Shown in pieces: positions 42,359-51,424 of a stretch of 64,000 nt of DNA. A program made the position numbers and the translations under genes. Each line of letters begins with the position of its first letter. The first letter of the stretch is position 1. The notes beneath the pieces were generated by a model, which saw only the letters and a list, made by a program, of their open reading frames with translations, did no database searches and was not told the DNA's origin. Source of the DNA: Actinomadura sp. WMMA1423 (GTDB taxonomy: Bacteria > Actinomycetota > Actinomycetes > Streptosporangiales > Streptosporangiaceae); contig NZ_CP041244.1 in the NCBI RefSeq assembly GCF_006547145.1, forward strand, positions 4,092,001 to 4,156,000, in the 5' to 3' direction.

Positions 42359-43321
42359 GTGGCCGATACGACCTCTCCCACCCCAGCAGCACAGACATCG
42401 GCGCGACAGCGCAACTTCGCTGAGGCGATGCACGCCAAGTACGTCGTCAAGGACGGTCACGCTGCCAGCAGACGAAGGATCCTGATCGTCCCCGCACTGC
42501 TCCTGGCCAGCGGCACCGGCCTGGGTATCGCAACCCGGGCCCTGCTGTCCCCCGCTTGGGCCACGGGCGTGACCGGCACCCTGGCCGTCCTGGTCGGCGC
42601 CTGGGCGGTCCTGGGTGTCTGGGTGGGTTTCCGCGCCGACCCCCTTCAAGGCGTGGACTGGGCCACTGCCGACGCCTACGAGCAGCAACTCACCACCGGC
42701 CTGTATCCGGACGCGCGCGCGGCCCTGGCTCGAGCCCAAGAGCGGATCCGCCAACGGTTCCCCGCAGCCGATCGCGTCCACGTGTACTCCCCCGACCGGC
42801 TGCCCGACCATCACTGCACCCTGGACACCACCGGCTGTGACTGCGCTCGTATGCGCCTCAACGCCGGCGTGCTGCCCAACCGGCGGCATCCAATCATCGT
42901 GGTCGGCGACCGGGTCCTGGACAAGCCCGCCGTTCTGGCCTACGTCCTGACGCACGAGACCAACCACGTCCGCCGCCCCTGGCTGCAGCTGAACCACCTG
43001 CTGGCGGTGGTCGGCCTGGCGGGCTGGCTGGGCATGGGCCTGCTCCTTCCCCTGTCCGCTCTGATGGCCGTTGCCCCAGCCGTATGGGCGGCGACGATGC
43101 TCCTGCGCTGGACTAACGAACTCGCCGCCGACGCCGCCGCCCGCACCACCGGCCCCGACGCCGCCCGCGCCTTCTGGACGATGCGCCGCGCCGCGCAGCC
43201 CACCCGCACGGGCCTGTCTCGGCTCACCGGTGCCATAGCCGCGTTCCTGGCACCGACGCATCCGCCGATGGCACTGCGAGCGGCCCTAGCCGACCGCATC
43301 GCCCACCGCCCTGTCCCCTGA
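42359..43321 (+). CDS. M48/M56-like membrane metallopeptidase
   Basis: The 320-residue protein has two N-terminal membrane helices (about 41-60 and 68-92), a zinc motif HETNH (199-203) preceded by VLAYVLT, two further hydrophobic segments (about 212-248) and a third zinc-ligand candidate Glu254 in NELAADAAA. This matches BlaR1/HtpX-like gluzincins with the active site at the cytoplasmic membrane face. GTG 42359 is the start. A conserved Cys pair in GCDCARM lies ahead of the active site. It is the first gene after the hairpin. Confidence 0.75.
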   Translation: MADTTSPTPAAQTSARQRNFAEAMHAKYVVKDGHAASRRRILIVPALLLASGTGLGIATRALLSPAWATGVTGTLAVLVGAWAVLGVWVGFRADPLQGVDWATADAYEQQLTTGLYPDARAALARAQERIRQRFPAADRVHVYSPDRLPDHHCTLDTTGCDCARMRLNAGVLPNRRHPIIVVGDRVLDKPAVLAYVLTHETNHVRRPWLQLNHLLAVVGLAGWLGMGLLLPLSALMAVAPAVWAATMLLRWTNELAADAAARTTGPDAARAFWTMRRAAQPTRTGLSRLTGAIAAFLAPTHPPMALRAALADRIAHRPVP

Positions 43322-43330
43322 GCCCCGCCG

Positions 43331-44386
43331 ATGAAGGAGCGCCGGTGGTCACACATCACTCGGCCGACATCACCACCGCGCTCCCCCGAAGAACCGGTGT
43401 CCCCGATTCGACCCAGAATTGAGCAACCCGCAATGTCGCAGTCCCCACTGCTACGTGACACGGCCGCCATAACCGTGCTGTTCGGTCCCCACGCGGCGAC
43501 GGCTCTGAACAACCTCGCAGAGATGGCCGGAGCCGACACCGATTGGCCTGGACTCCCGCTCCACGTCAACGTCTCTGCCCTCAGCCTCACCGCCGCCGGG
43601 ATCTGGCTGCTGATCCGCGCCCGCCACGCCACGCATCGCGGTGCGATGGGGCGCGCGGCAGGACTCGCCATCGCCGGCGCCGTGCTGATGCCGCTCCTGG
43701 GCCAAGCCGCCGACACCGCCGCGACACTGCTACTGGCCGGGGCGGGCGCGTGGCTATGCGCACAGATCGCTGCGGACACCAACACGCCGCTCTGGCAAAG
43801 CCGACTGGCCTCGAAGGTCACGCGGCGCTGGGATAAGGACGCGGTCGCAGCCTGCGCCGTGGTCCTGGCCGGGCACACCATCGCGATGCTCTCCGACACC
43901 TGGATCGCACGGTTGGGCCCGGCCGTGACCAGCCAGGCCGAGCAGGCCGACGCCACCGGCCTGCACAACCCGGTTCTGTTCGCAGCCCAAGCCCTGACCG
44001 CCGGGCTGCGGGAAGAGATCCCCCTGCTCGCGCTGCCCGCCGTGCTGATGGCCGCCGCACGCCGACCAGCCTGGCAGATCCTCCTGGCGGTGTGCGTCCT
44101 GCGCGTGGTGCCGCACGCCTACCTCGGCGCCGCCGCCCTGTCATCTGTCGCATTCGCCGCCGCGGCCTGGTGGATGTACCGGGTCACCCACCGGGTCGGC
44201 CCGATCATCATCGGGCACACGCTTTTCAACGCCCTCGCCCTCACCGGGCCGGTCGGAGCCGCAGTGCTGCTGGCTGCCCCAGTGGTGGCCACCGTACTCG
44301 CCAGCGCCCCCAACGCCGCGCCCCGGTGGCTTCGAAGCAAGCCCAACGCCCAACGCCCAACGGAACCGAAAGAACTCGTGCGATGA
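43331..44386 (+). CDS. CPBP/CAAX-protease-like intramembrane protein
   Basis: The 351-residue polytopic protein has about eight hydrophobic segments. The CPBP motif EExxxR-like glutamate pair is seen in GLREEIPLLALP and the HxxxN motif in IIIGHTLFNAL, the signature of CAAX prenyl protease-like (Abi) intramembrane metalloproteases. ATG 43331 may be too far upstream: the first 34 residues are basic and Pro-rich, and ATG 43433 is an alternative start. It is 9 nt after the metallopeptidase gene and coupled to the next gene (ATGA). Confidence 0.7.
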   Translation: MKERRWSHITRPTSPPRSPEEPVSPIRPRIEQPAMSQSPLLRDTAAITVLFGPHAATALNNLAEMAGADTDWPGLPLHVNVSALSLTAAGIWLLIRARHATHRGAMGRAAGLAIAGAVLMPLLGQAADTAATLLLAGAGAWLCAQIAADTNTPLWQSRLASKVTRRWDKDAVAACAVVLAGHTIAMLSDTWIARLGPAVTSQAEQADATGLHNPVLFAAQALTAGLREEIPLLALPAVLMAAARRPAWQILLAVCVLRVVPHAYLGAAALSSVAFAAAAWWMYRVTHRVGPIIIGHTLFNALALTGPVGAAVLLAAPVVATVLASAPNAAPRWLRSKPNAQRPTEPKELVR

Positions 44387-45270
44387 CCCCGCCGGATCCT
44401 CTCAACATCGACCCGTTCGCCGCCCCTGATCCCCACAAGCGGATCGATCACCTGTTCCACCTGCGCCGCGCGACCCATCGCTGCATCATCAGGTACGGCG
44501 AAGCACTATGGGCCAGCGAGCACGCCCTCGCCGGAAGGCTTAACGCCCCACCGGCCATCGCCGCCCTCCCCGCCGACCGGCAGCCCAGAGCACTGGCGGC
44601 CGACGAGGCCGCACGATTCGCCAAGGCGAACGTGTACGGGCTCGACGAGGCGGTCACCGCCGCCGCTGTGACCCTCGGCAGCCAAATGGTCAGCTACACC
44701 TCGCGCAACGCCGCAAAGGACACCTATCGAGGCCTGACCCCGATCGCGGAACCACCCACCCAAGCTGGCCTCCTTCGGTGGGCAGACGGCATCGGCTACG
44801 ACGGGCTCGGCGTGCCGCTCATCGCCTGCCACTGGGGATCCATTCCGGACGGGATATGGATGGCGTGGTGGGCTGACAACCGGGTCGCCGTCGGCGACGA
44901 CATCCTCCAGCGTCGCCGACCGCGCTACCAGGCCCTGAGCGTCCTGCGGGAATTTGGGCCCCTGGCCCCCACCCGCTTCGCCACCACCATCGCCCCCAGA
45001 CTGTCCACCGATTCATCCGGAGAGGAACCCGCCGATGATCTGCCGCCCTCGCAGGACGTCCCCCCGCTCCTCGCGCTGACCGCGACAGTCCTGGCCTCGT
45101 GGGCGTTGCTGACCACCCACGGCGCGACCCGCCTCATCAAACACCAGCCCACCCTGCGCCAAGCCACCCCCGACCGCCGAGCAGGGCTACCACCCACGTC
45201 CGCCACCCTGGCCACCGAGCCAGTCGACGAACAGGTCGTTGAGCAGTGGGCCAGCATGGGACGGCCGTGA
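44383..45270 (+). CDS. uncharacterised protein of the extended conservon operon
   Basis: ATG 44383 overlaps the preceding stop by 4 nt. The 295-residue product has an N-terminal helical region (RIDHLFHLRRATHRCIIRYG), a central beta-rich part (GIWMAWWADNRVAVGDDIL) and a hydrophobic helix (about 220-240, LLALTATVLASWALLTT). I do not recognise a family with confidence. Coupling to the neighbouring protease genes suggests a joint function. Confidence 0.6.
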   Translation: MTPPDPLNIDPFAAPDPHKRIDHLFHLRRATHRCIIRYGEALWASEHALAGRLNAPPAIAALPADRQPRALAADEAARFAKANVYGLDEAVTAAAVTLGSQMVSYTSRNAAKDTYRGLTPIAEPPTQAGLLRWADGIGYDGLGVPLIACHWGSIPDGIWMAWWADNRVAVGDDILQRRRPRYQALSVLREFGPLAPTRFATTIAPRLSTDSSGEEPADDLPPSQDVPPLLALTATVLASWALLTTHGATRLIKHQPTLRQATPDRRAGLPPTSATLATEPVDEQVVEQWASMGRP

Positions 45271-45704
45271 CCCGCGAACCGGCCCCTCAAGCAGAACCAG
45301 CCCACCACGGCACTGCCGGAATCAGCATGATCGAGGTACTGGACGCCCTGGCGGACCTGGCGGAACTTGTCCTGCGGAGGGTACGTCAATCCACCGACGC
45401 CCTCACTCTGGCACAGACCATCAAGGCGCTGGAGCCGCTCACAGCTACGGTCGAGGTGCTACACCACCTCTCGGTGGTCATGACCAGGCAGGCGACACGA
45501 CTCCGTGACCAGGAAGCGGCCAAACAGCCGGACGGACACGCCCTATCGGCGATGGACACGGCACTGGTGCACCTCACCTGCGGTCAGGAGACGGTGATGA
45601 CGGCGCATCACCTGCTGGCGTCAGGACGCCACGAACTGCACGCGGCCCTTAGAAAGAGGAGCAGCAGCCGGTCCCCGGATCAACGTCCACCGTGGCCGCC
45701 TTAA
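45267..45704 (+). CDS. small helical protein of the extended conservon operon
   Basis: GTG 45267 overlaps the previous stop by 4 nt. The 145-residue product is alpha-helical throughout: IEVLDALADLAELVLRRVRQ, a PLTATVEVLHHLSVVMTRQA segment and a C-terminal arm. No family recognised. The stop TAA lies only a few bases before the left end of the internally deleted IS3 copy, so the C-terminus may have been altered by that insertion. Confidence 0.5.
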   Translation: MTREPAPQAEPAHHGTAGISMIEVLDALADLAELVLRRVRQSTDALTLAQTIKALEPLTATVEVLHHLSVVMTRQATRLRDQEAAKQPDGHALSAMDTALVHLTCGQETVMTAHHLLASGRHELHAALRKRSSSRSPDQRPPWPP

Positions 45705-46095
45705 GACGCCATCTCATTTTATTGGCGCCGGAATTCTGCGGCAGTGGAGATCGGACCACGCCCACGAGGTTCCGGCGCCCCTTACGCCAGTACTTCCCCT
45801 GCATTCCGGCTTCGCGCATCAGCCGCTCGACCCGTTTGCGGCTCACCCGCTCGCCCCGTCCCAACGTCAGCTCGGCGTGCACCCGCGGCGAGCCGTAGCT
45901 CTGGCTTGACTCCTCATGGATTTCTTTGATCATTTTCACCAGCTCGGTGTTGTGTTGCTCCCGAATCGAGGCGGGTCTGCCGATCCAGTCGCTGTAACCG
46001 GACCGGGAAACTCCTAACACTCGACAGGCCACCGCGACGGGGATGTCGTTCTCGGCAAGTTCACGGACCAGCGAGTACCTCATTTTTGGGAGCAC
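45649..46095 (-). pseudogene. truncated IS3 OrfB
   Basis: The frame encodes the N-terminal OrfB region RYSLVRELAENDIPVAVACR, HTH_21-like HEESSQSYGSPRVHAELTLG and RVSRKRVERLMREAGMQGKY, then runs into unrelated residues. The three DDE motifs are absent. It is therefore the remnant of a transposase that lost its catalytic domain by deletion. Confidence 0.7.
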
Positions 46096-46413
46096 GTTCT
46101 CGCGAGCGACGTAGGCGGCAAACCCGCTTGAGGATCTCGTTCTCCAACTCCAGTTGTCGGGCTCTTCGGCGCAGCTCGACCAGCTCTTTGTGCTCGCCGG
46201 CGCTCAGGCCGTCCAGGTGGCCTTCTTCGATGTCGGCCCCGCGGATCCAGTTGCGCAGGCACGACTGGCTGATACCCAGACTCTTGGCCAGCGCGGTGAC
46301 CGACTTGTCGTCGGTCCGGGCCAACTCGACGGCGCGACGCCTGAGCTCGGGCGGGTGAGGTGGTGGCACGAGACACTTCCTTCCCAAGTTAATCAAGGTC
46401 AACTCAGATGAGG
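45709..46413 (-). mobile_element. IS3-family element with internal deletion
   Basis: Short end similarities, CATCTCATTTTATTGG at the left and, on the opposite strand at the right, CATCTGAGTTGACCTTG, suggest terminal repeats, placing the ends near 45709 and 46413. OrfA is nearly complete, but OrfB stops after its N-terminal HTH_21 part and the DDE core is missing. The element lies between the conservon operon and module B. The ends are approximate. Confidence 0.55.
46061..46369 (-). CDS. IS3 OrfA (frameshifted C-terminus)
   Basis: GTG 46369 follows GGAAGGA and starts an HTH_Tnp_1 protein: LRRRAVELARTDDKSVTALA, SLGISQSCLRNWIRGADIEE and the coiled coil LRRRARQLELENEILKRV. The expected tail AAYVARENVLPK is present in another frame, so a one-base insertion near 46128 has changed the last 18 residues. 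It is inactive as a transposase because OrfB is truncated. Confidence 0.65.
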   Translation of the reverse strand: MPPPHPPELRRRAVELARTDDKSVTALAKSLGISQSCLRNWIRGADIEEGHLDGLSAGEHKELVELRRRARQLELENEILKRVCRLRRSRERAPKNEVLAGP

Positions 46414-46706
46414 TGTTGCGGAACCGGGGGAAGCTCAAGAACGCCGCTTCGTGGCCGCTGATGGCCTAGATCATCCAATGCCTCCGTCTAGAAACCATCG
46501 CCGAGCTGACTCCGTTGAAACGTATGCCGAGATACTATATTCTTCCGCATTGCTTGTAGCAGTAGTCTTCTACGACAGAAACGGCAAACAGAGGGGCATG
46601 GCGTTTCAGCTGCGGAAAGTGCGACCTGTCGAATATCTTGGCCTCTCTTCAATGCCGCCGGTCGCACCCAGACCGGCTGACGTTCTTGTGGCGAGGAGCA
46701 GTCCCG

Positions 46707-47123
46707 GTGCCCTACTTCATCGAAATCCCGCTGCGCGACGGCGACAGCATCCTCGTCGAGATGAGCGAGAACGAGAGCGGCCTGGCACCCGTGGGGCGCC
46801 GGACGAACGACGTCATCGAGCGTCTGCCAGAGAGCTTCACGGCCTCGCTGGCGCGAGTGCGGTCCTTCACGGCAGAGGTGCTTGACCAGGTCGGCCGCTA
46901 TCCCCGCCAACCCGACAGAGTAGCCATCGAGTTCGGCCTAAAGTTCTCGGCGAAAGCGGGGCTGGTGATCGCCGAGGCCGGCGGTGAGGCGAGCCTGAAG
47001 TTCGTCGCGGAATGGGCCCGCGGAACCCTCGAGGCCGATCCCCTCGCGGGCGACGATGATGACGCGGACGATGGCGACGCACGCAGCGACACGGACGGAA
47101 ACGGTGATGTCGCTGAGCAGTAA
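46707..47123 (+). CDS. Trypco1 protein, module B
   Basis: The 138-residue protein starts at GTG 46707 behind GAGGAG. It matches the module C protein closely: PYFIEIPLRDGDSILVEMSE, ERLPESFTASLARVRSFTAE, PDRVAIEFGLKFSAKAGLVI and ASLKFVAEW. The C-terminal 20 residues are acidic (DDDDADDGD). Its stop lies inside the start of the trypsin-STAND gene (17-nt overlap), so the two proteins are made together. Trypco1 may be a partner or regulator of the peptidase. Confidence 0.8.
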   Translation: MPYFIEIPLRDGDSILVEMSENESGLAPVGRRTNDVIERLPESFTASLARVRSFTAEVLDQVGRYPRQPDRVAIEFGLKFSAKAGLVIAEAGGEASLKFVAEWARGTLEADPLAGDDDDADDGDARSDTDGNGDVAEQ

Positions 47124-50100
47124 CGGACCGTCGGTCCGGACGAAGGACCACGAGCGCTCTGCCTTGCCCCGATCGCCGGATACCCCGCTGGCCCGAGCGC
47201 TGGCCCGAGTACTCGACCAGCAGGGCCGGCACGTGGGATTCGCATTGCTCATGGCGCCGGGCAGGGCCGTCACCTGCGCACACGTCGTGGCCGAGTCAAT
47301 GGGTGAAGACATGACGCTGCGAAGTCCGCCGCAGCGCCGCCGAGTCCGGCTGGACTTTCCCTTCGTCGCTCCTGGACGCGTGCTCACCGCGGCCGTGGTC
47401 GCCTGGCGACCGATGAACAAGGACGGAAGCGGCGACGTCGCCGGGCTTGAACTGGACGACGAAGTTCCCGCCGGCGTGCGTCCGCACGCCATCGCTCGCC
47501 CCGGGCGGATCCACGGTCACCGGATGCTGGCCTACGGGTACCAGGACCCGGACTCCGAAAGCGTGCCGACATGGGTGCCCGGACGGGTCATCGCCGAGGC
47601 GCGTCCGGGCTGGTTGCAGCTCGGCCTCCATGAGGAGACCGGTGGCCTCCGCATCCGCCAGGGGTTCAGCGGGTCACCGGTGTGGGATGAGCAGAACGGT
47701 CAGGTCATCGGGTTAGTGACCCAGGCCTACTTGCGCGAGGAGATGTGGCTGGCCTATGCGACGACGGCCGAGGTCGTCCTGGACGCATGGCCGGAGCTGC
47801 GGCGCTCGGCTCTGGCCTCCTGCCCGTTCCGGATGCTCGTCCCATTCGAGGCTTCCGACCGCGAGTTGTTCTTCGGTCGCGACGAGGCCGTGGCACGAAC
47901 CGTCGCGTGTGTCCTGAACTCCGAGCACACCTTGGTGGCGGGGGCGTCGGGAGCCGGAAAGACGTCGTTGGTCCGCGCCGGTGTCGCCCCCGAACTACGC
48001 GAGCGCGGCCACCAGGTTCTCTCAATCCGGCTTACCCGCGAGACCCTGTGGGGCTCCATCGCAGCCACGCTCGCTGAACGACGGCATCCAGGCGCTGGGG
48101 CCGAGCGGCTGCACAGCGAAGCCTTGCTCACCCGCGAGCTGACCGCGGCCGGGACGCAGAAGGCCGCCCGCAAGCTCGCCGATCTCCTTGGCGGCGACCG
48201 TGTCGTGCTGATCGTGGATCAGTTCGAGGACGTTCTGCACACCAGGGTCCAACACGGCGACCTGGTGGCCGAGCTGGGACGGCTGCCGTCTGCCCGGTGG
48301 AAAGGCGGCCCGATCATTCGGGTGGTCATCGTCATGCGCGATGACAGAATCGGTGAGTTGCTCGCATTGGCTCCCTACAACGCTTCGCCGCCGAACCAGG
48401 TCCTGCTCGGCCCGATGGACCGGCGACAGCTGCGCACCGTCATCGAGGAACCGGTTCGGCGCAGCGGCTTCGCTCACTTCGAGGAAGGTCTCGCCGACCT
48501 CATCATCGACGAAATCCATGTCCAGCCATATTCGCTGCCCGCTCTTCAGGTGGTCCTCACCGAGCTGTGGTCGCGCCAAGGCCCCGACGGCACGCTGCGG
48601 CACACCGACTACCAGGAGCTCGGGCACGGCGGCGGCCCGCTCGCGGCACACCTGGAGCGGGTGTGGCGGTCACTGGCCGAGGACACCAGGGCCGCCGCGC
48701 AAGACCTGTTCCTCCATTTGGTCGTGCCGCTGGAGAACGGAGGGTTCGCACGCCGAGTCGTTACTCGTGGTGAGATCGAGGCACAGACGTGGGCAGCCGT
48801 CGACGCTCTAGCCGGACACCGTTTGCTGGTCCTGCGCGGCACCGCCTCCGGAGACGCCACCGCCGAGCTGGTTCACGACGCTCTGATCGAACAGTGGCCG
48901 ACGCTCGCCCGTTACCTTGCCGACAACCGCGAATTGCTCGTTTGGCGCGAGGACCTGCGCCGCACGATGACCACCTGGCGCCGCGACGGCAAGCGGCCGG
49001 GCCTGCTTCTGCACGGCCCAGCGCTCAGACACGGCCTGGCCCGCATGCGCGATTACTCCACGCACATGAGCCCGCCCGAGCGAGAGTTCCTGCGCGCCGG
49101 ACGGGCCCGACGCACCAAGCGCCGAGTCTGGTTCGGCACCGCCCTGGCCACGGTGGCGTCGGTGATCGCGGTCACCGTCCTGTACGGGCTGTCGCAAGGT
49201 GACGCCGCTTCCCAGACGCAGCGCGACGACCTTTCGCGGAGACTCGCACAGCAAAGCCGGACGCAGCTGCAATCCGACCCGACGTTAGCCGCCTTGCTGG
49301 CCGCCGCAGCATGGAAGACCTCCGAGACCCCGGAGGCGCGTTACAGCATGCTCGCCGTGCAGCACACCCCCAATCGTGCGACGCTGACCGGGACCGCCGG
49401 GTCGTCACTGGCCGGGGCCTTCAGCCCGGACGGGAAAATCCTCGCCACCGGCGGTGGCAACAACGACGAGTCCGTCCGGTTGTGGGACATGCACGCACAC
49501 AGGTTCCTCCGCCAGCTCCACACCGGCCAGGACAGCGTCTTCGGCGTGGCCTTCAGCCCCGACGGAAGGCGCGTTGCCGCCGGTTCCAAGGTGCACTCGG
49601 TCGTCCTGATCAACGTGGACGGCACCGGCAGGAAGGTGCTCAACACTCCGCCGGGAACCATCGAGAACGTGGCGTTCAGCCCGGACGGGAGACTGGTGGC
49701 CGGGGCGGGCGGCGGCGTCTATCTATGGGACACCGCCACCGGCGAACAGGTGATCCCGCCGATCGATACACCGGACGGCTCCGACCAGGTCGCCTTCACT
49801 GGAGACGGACGACAGTTGATCACCGGTGGGCAGGACGGCCACGTGCGGTTCTGGACCCTCACCGGCCGCCCGGCCGGGACGATCAAGGTCGCGGACACGC
49901 CCGCGACACCCCCGCCCACCTCCGACACCGTCATTCGACCGCCGGACCAAGCGGTCCTCGGCATGGACCTCAGCCCGGACGGACGCATGCTGGTCACTTC
50001 TGATGGCAAGCACCGCGTCCGGTTGTGGGACGTCGCCACCCGCCGCGCCTTGCCGGGCTCCTTCCGCGGCGGTCTGCCCGCCTTCAGCCTGGATGGCTCC

Positions 50101-51375
50101 ATCATCGGCTTTACCGACGCCGACGACGCCAAGGTCGTCAAGCTGTGGGATGTAGCGGCCAGGCAACCCATCGGCGCCGCGCTGACCGGCCACGTCGGGA
50201 GCGTGACCGACATCGCCTTCGGCCGCGACGGCCGAACGGTGGCCACCACCAGTGCCGACACCACGGTTCGGCTCTGGGATATCTCGGCCTACCGGCCCTC
50301 GATGCCCGCCCTGCGCGTCGCCGATCCCATTCCCGCGTCCGCTGCGCCCGGAGCGCCGGACGAATCCTCCGAGGCGGGAACCGGGGAGGTGCGTTTCTCC
50401 CCGGACGGCCGGACGCTTGCCACGGGACACCGACACGTCCATCTGTGGAATCTGGCAAGCCGGACGCAGCGCGGGCAGCCGCTGGGCGTCTCCGAGGGCT
50501 CCGACGGGGAGTCCGAGCTCGGTGATATGGCCTTCAGCCCCGACAGCCGATATCTGGCGACGATCAACGCCAGGCCGGGCGAGCCATCGCTGCTGTGGGA
50601 TCTGCGCGCGGATCCGCCGGTCGCGCGGCCGATCATCATGGACGGCGAAGATCCCAATGATTCCGTGCTGACGGCCGTCGCGTTCCAACCCGGTGGGCGG
50701 ATGGTGACGACGGGTAACAGGGGCCCCGTGCGGATCTGGGACACCGCCTCCCTGAAGCAACTCGCCGTGATCTCCGACGATGTCACCAACATCAACGACA
50801 TCGCGCTCAGCCCCGACGGCCGGCTGATGGCCAGCGCCGACGACGGCAACCTCACCCTGCGGCTGTGGGATCTTCAAAAGCGCAAGCTCGTCGCGAGGAT
50901 CAATACCGGGCACGCGGACTCGATCTACACCGTCGCGTTCTCGTCGCGCGGATCCGTCGTCGCCACCGGCGCCTATGACCCGACGCCACGCCTGTTCGAC
51001 GCCCGCACGCACCTGCCTCTCGGCACCCCGCTCGAGGGCCACACCCAGGGCGTGAGCCAGCTGGTGTTCAGCCCCGACGGCAGGACCCTGGTCACCGCGA
51101 GCATGGACGAGACGATGCGGCTGTGGGACGTCGACACCCGGCAGCCGATCGGCCCGCCGATCAGCGCACACCGCGGCGGCATCAGCGACCTGGCCTTCCG
51201 CCCTGACGGCAGGATCCTTGCCACGGGCGGCCCCGACGGGCTCGTCCGCTTCTGGGACCAGACGCCCACCGGCGACCTAGCCGCGCAGATGTGCCGCATC
51301 GCAGGACGTCCGCTCACCGAATCCGAATGGCGGCGCTACACCACGAGTCAGGAGATGCCCTCTGTCTGTCGATGA
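47107..51375 (+). CDS. trypsin-like peptidase / nSTAND1 NTPase / WD40 protein, module B (B1)
   Basis: The 1422-residue protein has a trypsin-fold domain (about 30-235) with His59 in TCAHVVAES, Asp110 in GSGDVAGLEL and Ser188 in GFSGSPVWD. An nSTAND1 ATPase follows (about 255-660; P-loop GASGAGKTS 279-287, Walker B VVLIVDQFED 366-375), then a membrane-helix-like segment (about 675-697) and 14 WD40 repeats (about 765-1395) that should make two 7-bladed propellers. It ends EWRRYTTSQEMPSVCR. ATG 47107 was chosen for its overlap with Trypco1. If the helix crosses the membrane, the WD40 sensor and the peptidase lie on opposite sides. Confidence 0.88.
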   Translation: MSLSSNGPSVRTKDHERSALPRSPDTPLARALARVLDQQGRHVGFALLMAPGRAVTCAHVVAESMGEDMTLRSPPQRRRVRLDFPFVAPGRVLTAAVVAWRPMNKDGSGDVAGLELDDEVPAGVRPHAIARPGRIHGHRMLAYGYQDPDSESVPTWVPGRVIAEARPGWLQLGLHEETGGLRIRQGFSGSPVWDEQNGQVIGLVTQAYLREEMWLAYATTAEVVLDAWPELRRSALASCPFRMLVPFEASDRELFFGRDEAVARTVACVLNSEHTLVAGASGAGKTSLVRAGVAPELRERGHQVLSIRLTRETLWGSIAATLAERRHPGAGAERLHSEALLTRELTAAGTQKAARKLADLLGGDRVVLIVDQFEDVLHTRVQHGDLVAELGRLPSARWKGGPIIRVVIVMRDDRIGELLALAPYNASPPNQVLLGPMDRRQLRTVIEEPVRRSGFAHFEEGLADLIIDEIHVQPYSLPALQVVLTELWSRQGPDGTLRHTDYQELGHGGGPLAAHLERVWRSLAEDTRAAAQDLFLHLVVPLENGGFARRVVTRGEIEAQTWAAVDALAGHRLLVLRGTASGDATAELVHDALIEQWPTLARYLADNRELLVWREDLRRTMTTWRRDGKRPGLLLHGPALRHGLARMRDYSTHMSPPEREFLRAGRARRTKRRVWFGTALATVASVIAVTVLYGLSQGDAASQTQRDDLSRRLAQQSRTQLQSDPTLAALLAAAAWKTSETPEARYSMLAVQHTPNRATLTGTAGSSLAGAFSPDGKILATGGGNNDESVRLWDMHAHRFLRQLHTGQDSVFGVAFSPDGRRVAAGSKVHSVVLINVDGTGRKVLNTPPGTIENVAFSPDGRLVAGAGGGVYLWDTATGEQVIPPIDTPDGSDQVAFTGDGRQLITGGQDGHVRFWTLTGRPAGTIKVADTPATPPPTSDTVIRPPDQAVLGMDLSPDGRMLVTSDGKHRVRLWDVATRRALPGSFRGGLPAFSLDGSIIGFTDADDAKVVKLWDVAARQPIGAALTGHVGSVTDIAFGRDGRTVATTSADTTVRLWDISAYRPSMPALRVADPIPASAAPGAPDESSEAGTGEVRFSPDGRTLATGHRHVHLWNLASRTQRGQPLGVSEGSDGESELGDMAFSPDSRYLATINARPGEPSLLWDLRADPPVARPIIMDGEDPNDSVLTAVAFQPGGRMVTTGNRGPVRIWDTASLKQLAVISDDVTNINDIALSPDGRLMASADDGNLTLRLWDLQKRKLVARINTGHADSIYTVAFSSRGSVVATGAYDPTPRLFDARTHLPLGTPLEGHTQGVSQLVFSPDGRTLVTASMDETMRLWDVDTRQPIGPPISAHRGGISDLAFRPDGRILATGGPDGLVRFWDQTPTGDLAAQMCRIAGRPLTESEWRRYTTSQEMPSVCR

Positions 51376-51424
51376 CCTCTTCGAGCACCCGGCGCCAGCG
51401 CGGGCCGACGCCGGTTCGGTCGGC

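Noticed and set aside
46061..46130. Programmed frameshift in the second IS3 copy
   Set aside because: A one-base insertion explains the altered OrfA tail better, and OrfB is truncated anyway.
49723..51171. 482-codon ORF antisense to the B1 WD40 region
   Set aside because: Shadow of repeated WD40 codons; no independent evidence.
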